Source: Deltaproteobacteria bacterium
GTDB taxonomy: Bacteria; Desulfobacterota; Syntrophia; Syntrophales; Smithellaceae
DNA: 51,148 nucleotides
NCBI GenBank assembly: GCA_025361065.1
Contig: JANYAY010000024.1
Coordinates: 1 to 51,148 of the forward strand
Direction: 5' to 3'
The notes below the pieces were generated by a model that had not been told where the DNA came from, did not search any database, and saw only the letters and a list, made by a program, of their open reading frames with translations. Of this stretch, positions 34,633 through 42,065 are shown piece after piece. The translations under genes were made by a program, and so were the position numbers. Numbering within the stretch: the first letter of the stretch is position 1; each line of letters begins with the position of its first letter.

Positions 34633-35205
34633 TTGCAGACTGACCTGGATTTATTTTTGAAAGCCATAAAATTCTCCGCAGAAAAGCACCGCGACCAGCG
34701 CCGGAAGGATGAACAGGCATCGCCTTATATCAACCATACCATTGAAGTTGCCAATGTTTTATGGACTATCGGCGATGTCTACGACCTCACCACCATTGTC
34801 GGCGCAATTCTTCATGACACGATTGAAGATACAAATACTACGCACGAGGAAATCAGTATTAATTTTGGAGAAGATGTTCTTGCGCTGGTCCTGGAAGTCA
34901 CTGACGATAAGAATTTGCCGAAGCAGGAAAGAAAACTCAAACAAATTGAGAAGGCGCCATTTCTTTCCTTCCGGGCCAGGCAATTAAAACTGGCCGATAA
35001 AATTTGCAATATTGGTGATATCGCCAATTTTCCACCACGGAATTGGTCATGGCAAAGAAGAGTTGATTATTTGGACTGGGCTGATTCCGTTATTGCCGGT
35101 CTGCGCGGTGCAAATGAAAAACTGGAAACATATTTCGATGAAGTCTTGGCCGATGCCCGGAAGAAACTGGCGCTGGAAAATGATGCGACTCTCGGGGACG
35201 AATAG
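34633..35205 (+). CDS. HD-domain protein, MESH1-like small alarmone hydrolase
   Basis: 190 residues from a TTG at 34633, chosen because a full GGAGGAG lies 8 bp upstream; the longer frame from 34558 has none. The N-terminus matches the start of MESH1/SpoT hydrolase domains: FSAEKHRDQRRKDEQASPYI and NHTIEVANVL. The metal-binding HD set is complete: His35 (INHT), His61-Asp62 (LHDTIEDT) and Asp122 (LKLADKICNI). There is no synthetase or TGS domain. Family knowledge: such free-standing domains hydrolyse (p)ppGpp, and the animal form also NADPH. Monocistronic; convergent with the transglutaminase-like gene. Confidence 0.87.
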   Translation: MQTDLDLFLKAIKFSAEKHRDQRRKDEQASPYINHTIEVANVLWTIGDVYDLTTIVGAILHDTIEDTNTTHEEISINFGEDVLALVLEVTDDKNLPKQERKLKQIEKAPFLSFRARQLKLADKICNIGDIANFPPRNWSWQRRVDYLDWADSVIAGLRGANEKLETYFDEVLADARKKLALENDATLGDE

Positions 35206-35209
35206 ATGA

Positions 35210-36904
35210 CTATTTGACCGTCAACCCTGTAACCCGGTAATTAAACTCATAGCTCAGCGCCCCGCTCCAATCGTCATGGAAAACTCCTTTGTAGCGTGTT
35301 CCATAGACAGGCCCTACCGGTTTGCCGTATGTATAGAACCAATTAATGATCGGGCTGCCGGAAAAACCAAGAGCGATCCAGTAGGAACCGGGCATTAAAA
35401 CAGGGGAATCTTTCTTAAAATCAAAATTAACCCAGCGATAACCGGGCTTCAGGGACAGTTGATCCAGGTTGACCATATCACTTGTATAGAGAGGCGCACC
35501 GGGCTTACCCTGATCATCCTGAAAAATATCGACCCACAACCAGCCTTCGCCGCCGAATTTATGCAGTGCCAGGGCTGCTTTTTGCAGTTTCAAGGGTTTC
35601 TTTAAAACAACAACCTGCGCATATTGAGTTGCTTTTGTTGTTACATATTCCGCCGTCTCCACCAGAAAGTTGCGGGACATTTCATAGTTATTAGCACCGG
35701 ATTTTGTGGTCGCGCGGGGAAAGGCAAAATCAACATCTTCCGGGAAATCCAGGTTACCGTAAACAAAGGGCACCAAAAAACGCAGTAATTTTTTTTCGTT
35801 TTCCGGTATGACAACGGGTGGCGGCGGTGGGATCATGGCAATTTTCTTAAACTCCGCTTTTACGCCTGGTCCCAGCAGCAAATTCTTCGGGCCATAACTC
35901 TGACGGCTTCCTTTAAATTTAACAGAATCAGAAATAAAATTAGCATCAATTGTTTCCTGTAGTTTTGGTTTGATGCGCGCATCGGTTGTTTGTGACCAGC
36001 GTACTAAACCGTCATTTTTTGTTTCGTTATTATCCACACCAACTTCAATGCGGACAAACCGGTTGGAAACAAAAAGCTGCATATTTTGCGGATCGTAGGG
36101 CACCCAGCCTTTATCGGGGAACCATATCTCAATCCAGGAATGTCTGCCTTGACCCATTTTAAAAGTAAGCGTTCCCTTTTCCCAGGCGATATCAAAAGGC
36201 TGATTAAGTGTAACGCCATTGACTATACGTACCGGAACTCCGACTGAACGCAAAAGAGCCGCGGCAAGATGCGAATAATTCTGGCAATTTCCCTTGCCCG
36301 ATTCCAGAGAATAAACGGCATCATACTGTGACGGCGGGTTGACGTAGCGTACATTATCTACTACCCAGGAAACCACTCGCTGCACGGCATCAAATTGAGT
36401 TTTTACATCTCTTGTCAATTGCAGAGACAGTTTGCGAATTTCCGGATTATCCGACTGCACTTGCGCGGTAGCCTTTAAATAGTCGGCCATGTCGGAAGAA
36501 AGATCAGTCAGAGGAAAAGGTGCATCCGTTTCAATAAGTTTTAATCCGGTATGGTTTACGGCATCAAAAGAAATTATAGCATTAACCTTATCGGGAACGT
36601 TCGTCCAGGTTGCCAGAATTGTGCTGTTACCGCGCACATCCGTTGATGTTTTTCTATCCTGTGCTTCGGGAGAAAATGATATTTTCAAGTTGGATATCTG
36701 CTGGCTGTAAGTAGGGGATTCAAAACTCTGAGGGATAACAAAGCTCAAAGACAGTTTGCGCATGGCATCGCCGGCGGTGATCTGGTGCTGCAATTCATAA
36801 CGAATAGTCGAAGCCATGTCACCTTTAACAATAAAATTTTCGGCAAAGCAGGGAACTGCTAATGCCGCAATGGCTAAAAATATTAAACCTGAAATCTTTT
36901 TCAT
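35210..36904 (-). CDS. Secreted transglutaminase-like (papain-fold) domain protein
   Basis: 564 residues. A signal peptide (MKKISGLIFLAIAALAVPCFA) is followed by an N-terminal beta domain. The transglutaminase-like core is at about residues 165-275, with the catalytic triad Cys in LESGKGNCQNYSHLAAALLR, His in GQGRHSWIEIWF and Asp in WVPYDPQNM. A proline stretch (IPPPPPVVIP) separates it from a C-terminal beta domain (from about residue 370). The family includes peptidases and amidases acting on the cell wall or secreted proteins; the substrate is unknown. AGGGGA precedes the start. A 125-bp inverted-repeat element lies 29 bp upstream. Confidence 0.87.
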   Translation of the reverse strand: MKKISGLIFLAIAALAVPCFAENFIVKGDMASTIRYELQHQITAGDAMRKLSLSFVIPQSFESPTYSQQISNLKISFSPEAQDRKTSTDVRGNSTILATWTNVPDKVNAIISFDAVNHTGLKLIETDAPFPLTDLSSDMADYLKATAQVQSDNPEIRKLSLQLTRDVKTQFDAVQRVVSWVVDNVRYVNPPSQYDAVYSLESGKGNCQNYSHLAAALLRSVGVPVRIVNGVTLNQPFDIAWEKGTLTFKMGQGRHSWIEIWFPDKGWVPYDPQNMQLFVSNRFVRIEVGVDNNETKNDGLVRWSQTTDARIKPKLQETIDANFISDSVKFKGSRQSYGPKNLLLGPGVKAEFKKIAMIPPPPPVVIPENEKKLLRFLVPFVYGNLDFPEDVDFAFPRATTKSGANNYEMSRNFLVETAEYVTTKATQYAQVVVLKKPLKLQKAALALHKFGGEGWLWVDIFQDDQGKPGAPLYTSDMVNLDQLSLKPGYRWVNFDFKKDSPVLMPGSYWIALGFSGSPIINWFYTYGKPVGPVYGTRYKGVFHDDWSGALSYEFNYRVTGLTVK

Positions 36905-36932
36905 AGAGATATCCCCTGTCGTCCAAGGTGTT

Positions 36933-37057
36933 ATAACATTTCTAAATCAAAGATGATATCGCGGCGGCTAGAAGGAGGCGACGAGGCGTATTATACATAC
37001 GTTGAGGATGCCGACGACGACGCCAACAAAGATAGCGCTTTGATTTAGGAATGTTAT
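36933..37057. mobile_element. Small inverted-repeat (MITE-like) element, 125 bp
   Basis: Terminal arms ATAACATTTCTAAATCAAAG (36933-36952) and its inverse at 37038-37057 match at 19 of 20 positions. The core contains GGAGGCGACGAGGCGTATTA, then TACATACGTTGAGGATGCCG. No coding capacity. A decayed relative of the left part lies at 41855-41900. Confidence 0.75.
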
Positions 37058-37230
37058 TGAGCAATATAATCGAGAGAGGCTTATTATGTCAATTGAAACA
37101 AATCTAAAACGGGAACACACAATAATTATTTGATCTTTATATGAAATTAGCGTAAAAATGAATTGCGAATAAATAATGCACTTACGTGCGCAAAGATGCC
37201 GAAATATCCGGAAAGTTACACTAGAAAAAT

Positions 37231-37494
37231 ATGGATATTCAAATAGATCATCACACCTTGGAAAGAGCTGAAGAGCGCGGCACTGATGAAGCTGAGATTA
37301 GGGATGTAATTAAGGCAGGTTTCTCCATACCGGCGAAATACGGACGTAGCGGGAAAGCTAAGGTTTACGATTTCAAGCAAAACCGGCATAATAAGTATTA
37401 TGACCAAAAGCGGGTTGAGGTTTTCTATCTGATAGAAGCAGATAAGATTATTACTGTAACAGTCTATGTTTTTTATGGAAAATGGGAGGCATAA
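37231..37494 (+). CDS. DUF4258 family protein (possible RelE-like toxin)
   Basis: 87 residues, starting DIQIDHHTLERAEERGTDEA, the typical DUF4258 opening (His-x-x-x-Arg-x-x-x-Arg-Gly). EVFYLIEADKIITVTVYVFY near the end gives the last beta strands. The family is small, RelE-like in size, and commonly paired with DUF2283. The next gene, DUF2283, starts directly after its TAA. A toxin-antitoxin role is inferred from size and pairing only. No clear ribosome-binding site upstream. It lies between the 125-bp inverted-repeat element and the AT-rich islet. Confidence 0.82.
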   Translation: MDIQIDHHTLERAEERGTDEAEIRDVIKAGFSIPAKYGRSGKAKVYDFKQNRHNKYYDQKRVEVFYLIEADKIITVTVYVFYGKWEA

Positions 37495-37707
37495 ATGAAT
37501 ATTGCTTATAACGATAAAACTGACCTTCTTTACATCAGGCTTGATGACAGCAAGCAGGCCATTATTAATAAGAGGGTAGCGGAAGATATTGTTCTTGATG
37601 TTGGCGAGAACGACAAAATCATAGGAATAGAAATCATGGATGCTTCAAGGCATGTGTCACTGGACAAGATTTTGCCTGTTAAATATGCAGTCGCCAAAGC
37701 TTCTTAA
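37495..37707 (+). CDS. DUF2283 family protein (possible antitoxin)
   Basis: 70 residues: NIAYNDKTDLLYIRLDDSKQ, then VAEDIVLDVGENDKIIGIEI and MDASRHV. This is the complete DUF2283 pattern (Y-D...D-x-LYI, D..G...GIEI..AS). The start codon directly follows the stop of the DUF4258 gene, so both are translated together. It is likely the antitoxin-like partner; DNA binding or autoregulation cannot be seen. Confidence 0.85.
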   Translation: MNIAYNDKTDLLYIRLDDSKQAIINKRVAEDIVLDVGENDKIIGIEIMDASRHVSLDKILPVKYAVAKAS

Positions 37708-37943
37708 TAGCACCGCAGGCGGTGGCTCTCTGCCTATGAAAGAAAACGACTGTTATAGTTACCATGAAAAATAAAGTATAGAGGGCGGAACAATTGCCTG
37801 GCCCAATGGCGCTTATATTGGCCCGGTCTCCTTTATGAAAAGTCTTTTCGAATTAAATGTTGCTATCCCCGGAATAAACAGATGACATCGGATACCATAA
37901 GGTGTGTGAATTATTTTGTTAAATTAACAAGGATTAAAACCTC

Positions 37944-38789
37944 ATGCGTAATCTGAAATCATTATATCATTACACATCACAAAAAGGTCTTCTTGGTATT
38001 ATCAATGATAATAATCTATGGATGACTAATATATTTTATCTGAATGATAGTGAAGAATTTACACACACAACAAAATTGATCATCTCAATAGTGAAGAATC
38101 ATAATAAAGAAATAACTGGTAAGATAGAAGCAGGAACATCTACACAACGTGAATCTGATTTACTCCGAAAATTTAGAGAAATTGAGAGGGTGTTGAACGA
38201 TTTTATAAGTGAGGGATTGTCTGAAAGTTATGTGTTTTCACTTTCAAATGATGGTGATACTCTAAATCAATGGAGAGGATATTGTCCTGAGGAAGGTGGA
38301 TTCAGTATCGGGTTTGATTATAATAAATTGTCGTCTATAATAGATACTTTGAATAATAACGGGAATAGTGAAAGGTATGAAATAAAAAGATGTTTATATG
38401 AAGAAGAGGAACAACTGAAAAAATTGGAATCATTAGTTGATAGGATAGATGATGATTTATTTTATAAAAAAGAATTTTATAAACAATTAGTCACCTATTC
38501 TTCATATTTCAAACATGAATCATTCATAAAAGAAAATGAATATCGTATTATATATCATGGAGAACCTCCTAATCTTGAAAAACGATATACTGAAGGAAGG
38601 TCAATGATAATACCATATGTAAATTTGCTGCCTCCCGAGAATAAAGATATTATATTACCCCTAAGTGATGTTTTTGTAGGACCAACACCGCATAATGTAT
38701 TATCAAAGTTATCTATCATAAGTCTCTTAGACTCTAAAGGATATGACATAGATGTCAAGCCTTCAGAAATTCCATATAGGTCATGGTAA
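37944..38789 (+). CDS. DUF2971 domain protein
   Basis: 281 residues, AT-rich compared with the flanking genes. Starts LYHYTSQKGLLGIINDNNLW and has FYLNDSEEF, SLSNDGDTLNQWRGYCPEEG and GFSIGFDYNKL, all DUF2971 hallmarks. A later KENEYRIIYHGE carries another conserved part. The HYT/NDSEE arrangement recalls ADP-ribosyltransferase-like proteins, but the activity is unproven. Family members are frequent in variable, defence-rich DNA, which fits this islet. AAGGA lies 10 bp before the start. The next gene follows after 30 bp. Confidence 0.83.
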   Translation: MRNLKSLYHYTSQKGLLGIINDNNLWMTNIFYLNDSEEFTHTTKLIISIVKNHNKEITGKIEAGTSTQRESDLLRKFREIERVLNDFISEGLSESYVFSLSNDGDTLNQWRGYCPEEGGFSIGFDYNKLSSIIDTLNNNGNSERYEIKRCLYEEEEQLKKLESLVDRIDDDLFYKKEFYKQLVTYSSYFKHESFIKENEYRIIYHGEPPNLEKRYTEGRSMIIPYVNLLPPENKDIILPLSDVFVGPTPHNVLSKLSIISLLDSKGYDIDVKPSEIPYRSW

Positions 38790-38819
38790 ATAAATGAACT
38801 ATTTATATCATGAGGACTT

Positions 38820-40016
38820 ATGAAAAATAAATTCCAATTATTGCTCATACTACTGGTGATTAACGTTCTTTCATTTCCGTCTTTATGTTTTTCTGAAATG
38901 AAAACCGCTACAGGTGAATACTGTAAAATCTATCTAGGAGATATGGAAGACAAATATGTTTTAAATCACTTCAGAAATATTGTAAGAGATAGATCAATAG
39001 AAGATGGTCTGAGGAAATTAGATAAAAATAATCATGAATTTCAATCTTCCATAAGTAAAATTGCAAGCAGCCGTCATTGTATAAGATACATTAGTAATCA
39101 ATACTTGAATAAAGTAGTTGTAGTTAGTCATACAGAAAAAAATAGAAAAATATGTGATAAAGTAAAAATAACTGTAGATACCGAAATAATATATGAATTC
39201 ATAAAAATGGATGGGTGTCCTCCTTTAGTTGAAGCTCCTGATGCAAAAGGCGAAGAATGGGTTGAAGATATTTACTCACGTCTTGAATTGAAGGGTGATG
39301 TTATTAATATAGGTCTAATAATAGACACCAAAATCCCCGACATAGAAGGAAATAAAAAAGAACTGTTAGAGAACGAAGAGGAAAAACAATTGTTTTTCGT
39401 GATGTCAGAAATTAAGAAGGACAAATACAAAGTAGTTGATAGAAGGCATTTGAGTAAGATTATAGATGAACAAAAACTTTCATCATCTGGTCTTACAGAC
39501 AGCGATTCAGTCAAATTAGGTAAACTCCTCAATTTAGATATTATTGTTCTCAGACTAATTTATGAAAATAGTCAAGTAACGAAAGTGTTGAAAGTGGATA
39601 CTGGAGAAGTATTGTTATTCAAGACTTATGAGTTGGAGAAGAAAACAAAAAAAGAAGAATGGGTTCCTATAGTACGAACACATTATCGGGATACATATTA
39701 CTATAATAGTTCTATAACAAATGTAAGGCCAAATGTTGTCAAGGTATGGGTTATGGTAGAGTATTCAAAAATCGGGAAAGATGAATATATTAAAGAAAGA
39801 AAAAAAGATAATCTTTCAGTAAACGGTTATGAAATGTTAGTTCACCAAAAATATCTTTCCGAATATGATTGTGTCAATAAGACTGTAAAAACGGTAAAAT
39901 CTGTTGATTATGATAATAAAGGATATAAATTAGAGGATCAAGACTATTCATATATAAATCAAATAATCCCTGGGACAGTTGCAGATTCAGTCCTAAAAAA
40001 CGTCTGTCCAAAGTAG
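38820..40016 (+). CDS. Secreted CsgG-like protein with a C-terminal adhesin-E-like domain
   Basis: 398 residues, AT-rich. A signal peptide (KFQLLLILLVINVLSFPSLC) is followed by an N-terminal domain rich in charged residues. A CsgG/FlgO-like segment at about 160-270 reads KDKYKVVDRRHLSKIIDEQK then LSSSGLTDSDSVKLGKLLNL, the pattern in which such proteins compute lipoprotein-pore or flagellar-associated folds. A C-terminal part of about 100 residues starts VVKVWVMVEYSKIGKDEYIK and continues HQKYLSEYDCVNKTVKTVKS, ending IIPGTVADSVLKNVC, like the surface-adhesin protein E family with its paired Cys. The combination is unusual. GAGGA precedes the start. Function is inferred as an envelope protein only. 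Confidence 0.7.
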   Translation: MKNKFQLLLILLVINVLSFPSLCFSEMKTATGEYCKIYLGDMEDKYVLNHFRNIVRDRSIEDGLRKLDKNNHEFQSSISKIASSRHCIRYISNQYLNKVVVVSHTEKNRKICDKVKITVDTEIIYEFIKMDGCPPLVEAPDAKGEEWVEDIYSRLELKGDVINIGLIIDTKIPDIEGNKKELLENEEEKQLFFVMSEIKKDKYKVVDRRHLSKIIDEQKLSSSGLTDSDSVKLGKLLNLDIIVLRLIYENSQVTKVLKVDTGEVLLFKTYELEKKTKKEEWVPIVRTHYRDTYYYNSSITNVRPNVVKVWVMVEYSKIGKDEYIKERKKDNLSVNGYEMLVHQKYLSEYDCVNKTVKTVKSVDYDNKGYKLEDQDYSYINQIIPGTVADSVLKNVCPK

Positions 40017-40136
40017 TTTGTTACACATCGTTCAGATTATGATGTGAGAATAACATATGAGAAATTCAAACTTTCATTCATCTGGAAAAGAATAGTTTGA
40101 ATATTTTTGTTCGGACTTAAAGAGGATATAGAAATA

Positions 40137-40307
40137 ATGGATCCTATAAGGACTGGAGATAGTGTTATCTTATGGGTTGGAATGATTATAATAATAGTAT
40201 GTATCATGATGTCTATATGGTTTATAATAAAAAGTTTCTCATGGGGCGTATTACCTATGATTATTATTGGTATCTCTACATGTTTTTGGATGAAGTCTAG
40301 ATATTAA
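40137..40307 (+). CDS. Small membrane protein
   Basis: 56 residues from the ATG at 40137 (MDPIRTGDSVILWVGM); the frame is open 10 codons further to a TTG. Two membrane segments (VILWVGMIIIIVCIMMSIWF and SWGVLPMIIIGISTCFW) with a short loop. AGAGGA lies about 10 bp upstream. AT-rich as the two genes before it. No family recognised. Confidence 0.5.
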   Translation: MDPIRTGDSVILWVGMIIIIVCIMMSIWFIIKSFSWGVLPMIIIGISTCFWMKSRY

Positions 40308-40395
40308 AGCTTTATTTCGTTTCCGTCAATGATGCCAGAGTTATCAAGCAAATATAAAGATAATCAGCTTGTTACAGCTTTCCTGAAAAATATAA

Positions 40396-40424
40396 TTGAC
40401 AATATTTTGATTATGGATAAGTTA
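40396..40424 (+). promoter_or_regulatory. Possible promoter of the HesB-like selenoprotein gene
   Basis: A perfect TTGACA (40396-40401) with a weak -10 region (GATAAGTTA) at about 16-17 bp, some 50 bp before the start. Confidence 0.4.
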
Positions 40425-40472
40425 TCACCAAGATAGATGGGAAATAACCCATCAGAGAAAGGGGATAAATTA

Positions 40473-40790
40473 ATGTTTACAGTTACAGATAAGGCATCCG
40501 AAGTAATCAAGGATTTTCTCAAAGACAAAAAAGAAAATTCCGCGATTCGGATTACAATGTCAATTGGTTGATCCGGGCCCTCTTTGGGTATGGCTCTGGA
40601 TGAGCCTAAAAATGAAGATGAAGTGTTCGATGAGAAAGGAACAAAATTTATTATTGATAAGGACCTTCTCAATCAAGCGCAACCGATTAGCGTCGATTTT
40701 ATTGAATCAGACCGCGGTTCGGGATTTAAATTAACTTCCGGTCTTGCGGAACCGGAAGGCGGTTGCGGATCGTCATGCGGAGGTTGCTGA
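40473..40790 (+). CDS. HesB/IscA-like protein with in-frame TGA: candidate selenoprotein
   Basis: 105 residues if the TGA at 40569-40571 (codon 33) is read as selenocysteine (U). It starts MFTVTDKASEVIKDFLKDKK after AAAGGGG. The critical part reads IRITMSIG-U-SGPSLGMALD, then FIIDKDLLNQAQPISVDFIE and a Cys-rich end, GGCGSSCGGC. The U falls on the first conserved Cys of IscA (Cys35 in E. coli, TSGCSGMAY), a metal or Fe-S ligand. The two C-terminal cysteines of the family are present. Both sides of the TGA keep the same frame and clear family similarity. HesB-like selenoproteins are known from selenoproteome surveys. Requires SelA/SelB/SelC elsewhere. Alternative: a nonsense-mutated pseudogene, less likely given the clean frame and hairpin. 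Confidence 0.85.
40569..40600 (+). promoter_or_regulatory. Possible bacterial SECIS hairpin
   Basis: Directly after the TGA, CCGGGCC (40573-40579) can pair with GGCTCTGG (40592-40599) with two G-T pairs and one bulged C. The 12-nt loop CTCTTTGGGTAT contains a G-G-G-T, as expected for SelB recognition. Position and size fit a bacterial SECIS; the loop is a little closer to the TGA than in E. coli fdhF. Confidence 0.55.
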
Positions 40791-40797
40791 AACTTCG

Positions 40798-40826
40798 GGG
40801 GGAGATTCTTTCTCCCCCTTATTTTT
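40798..40826 (+). terminator. Intrinsic terminator of the selenoprotein gene
   Basis: GGGGGAGA pairs perfectly with TCTCCCCC around TTCTT, followed by TTATTTTT, 8 bp after the stop. Confidence 0.9.
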
Positions 40827-40902
40827 GAACAACTTTTTTCTCCCACCATTTCGTCTGCAAAGTGTTAACCTAAATATAACTTGGTATCAGGATAAATTAA
40901 TA

Positions 40903-41820
40903 ATGAAAAAACTGGATAATGCAGATCAGCTTCTGCAGCAGGGGAAATATTTGGAAGCCATTGTGCTTTTAGAAGAAATTCATTGTGCTAATCCTGAAGA
41001 AGAATCAGTTTTGTTGATGCTGGCCTGGGCGCATCACGACAGCGGCGCCACAGCGAAAGCTGTTGCCTATCTGGAAACCCTGCTCCAGCGGGAACTGCAA
41101 AGAAAAATATTCACCGGATTTGCTTTTGATGAACTTGTCCGCATTTATAAACAGGAGAAAAATTTCCGCAAACTTACGGAAATCTGCACAAGCGCCGTGG
41201 CTGCGCAACCTGAAGATACAGGCCTGCTTATCGAACTCGGAAATGCCTATCTCCTGGCCGGTCAGGCCCGGGCTGCCTGCGGCATTTTTGAAAAATTAGT
41301 TCATCTGGAAAACGATAATCCTGCTTCTTATTGTCGCTTCGGCGAGGCTTTGTTTGCCGCCGGCATGACCGCAGAGAGCGAAGCTGCGTATTTGCGTGCC
41401 GGAGAAATTGATCCGGATCAGGTTGACCATTATTATTTTAAAATAGCTGATTTATTCGCCGAAAGCGGTTGTTATGAAGAAGCAAAAAGATTGCTGGAAG
41501 CGTGTATTGCCGCAAATCCGGCTAAAGCAGTGTATCATTGTTGTTTGGGCGATGTCCTGATCGGTTTGGGCCGGGTTTTCGAAGCGCAGGCGCAATACGA
41601 AACCGCTATCCATTATGACAACTCCAGTGCCGGTGCATACTACAACCGTTTAGGCAATATGCTGGCCCGGAGAAATTACCATTCCGAAGCTGTGGAAGCC
41701 TTCAGAAGAGCATTAAAAATAGAACCGGACAATTCTGTTTATTTACGGCATCTTGCTCTTTCCTATAAAGCCCTGGGATTGATGGATATAACAAAGGACT
41801 TAAGTGAAAATATCCAATAA
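40903..41820 (+). CDS. TPR-repeat protein
   Basis: 305 residues from the ATG at 40903; the frame is open further upstream, across the terminator of the preceding gene, which is not credible. No signal peptide. The protein is built from TPR units: ADQLLQQGKYLEAIVLLEEI, LLIELGNAYLLAGQARAACG, YYFKIADLFAESGCYEEAKR, YHCCLGDVLIGLGRVFEAQA and AYYNRLGNMLARRNYHSEAV then EAFRRALKIEPDN. It is a probable cytoplasmic scaffold for protein assembly. It follows the selenoprotein gene but is separated from it by a strong terminator. Weak ribosome-binding site. Confidence 0.85.
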   Translation: MKKLDNADQLLQQGKYLEAIVLLEEIHCANPEEESVLLMLAWAHHDSGATAKAVAYLETLLQRELQRKIFTGFAFDELVRIYKQEKNFRKLTEICTSAVAAQPEDTGLLIELGNAYLLAGQARAACGIFEKLVHLENDNPASYCRFGEALFAAGMTAESEAAYLRAGEIDPDQVDHYYFKIADLFAESGCYEEAKRLLEACIAANPAKAVYHCCLGDVLIGLGRVFEAQAQYETAIHYDNSSAGAYYNRLGNMLARRNYHSEAVEAFRRALKIEPDNSVYLRHLALSYKALGLMDITKDLSENIQ

Positions 41821-41854
41821 CGATTAATTGCCGGGAAGAAATATCTGTTAAACC

Positions 41855-41900
41855 AATTCTAAATTAAAAACGATAGCGCAGGGGCAGGGAGAAGGCGATG
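41855..41900. repeat. Decayed left end of the inverted-repeat element
   Basis: TTCTAAATTAAAAACGATAG then CGC...GGGGCAGGGAGAAGGCGA resembles 36940-36981 of the 125-bp element with several changes. The right arm is missing; the sequence runs into the CoA-transferase fragment. Confidence 0.45.
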
Positions 41901-41904
41901 TGCG

Positions 41905-42000
41905 GATCACAGAATCCAATTGTCCGCCGATGCCACTAATCATGGTTTTTACCAGGCGATTCGGAAACAGCCTGCTCTGTAAGATCAACTCCTCCAGAGC
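41905..42000 (-). pseudogene. Fragment of a CoA-transferase (acetyl-CoA hydrolase/transferase) gene
   Basis: On the minus strand it encodes VDLTEQAVSESPG, then after a one-base shift MISGIGGQLDSVI. This matches VDLTGQAVSESLGNTMISGP then GGQLDFVIGAF of the intact gene at 44298-45629. The nucleotides align with 44583-44677 at roughly 75-80% by eye, with one extra base. Only about 32 codons remain, so it is dead sequence. Confidence 0.8.
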
Positions 42001-42009
42001 AGGCTGTTT
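41965..42009 (+). terminator. Hairpin, probable terminator of the TPR gene
   Basis: AAACAGCCTGCTCT (41965-41978) pairs perfectly with AGAGCAGGCTGTTT (41996-42009), followed by GTTCCTGTTT. The left arm is part of the CoA-transferase remnant. It lies between convergent genes. Confidence 0.55.
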
Positions 42010-42065
42010 GTTCCTGTTTATCTAAATGGTGCGGTAAAAATATAAGAAACTAACCCCCTTTTGCA

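Noticed and set aside
40584-40790. A separate 68-codon gene for the HesB C-terminus
   Set aside because: It is only the part after the TGA; the ribosome-binding site and the family N-terminus belong to the start at 40473.
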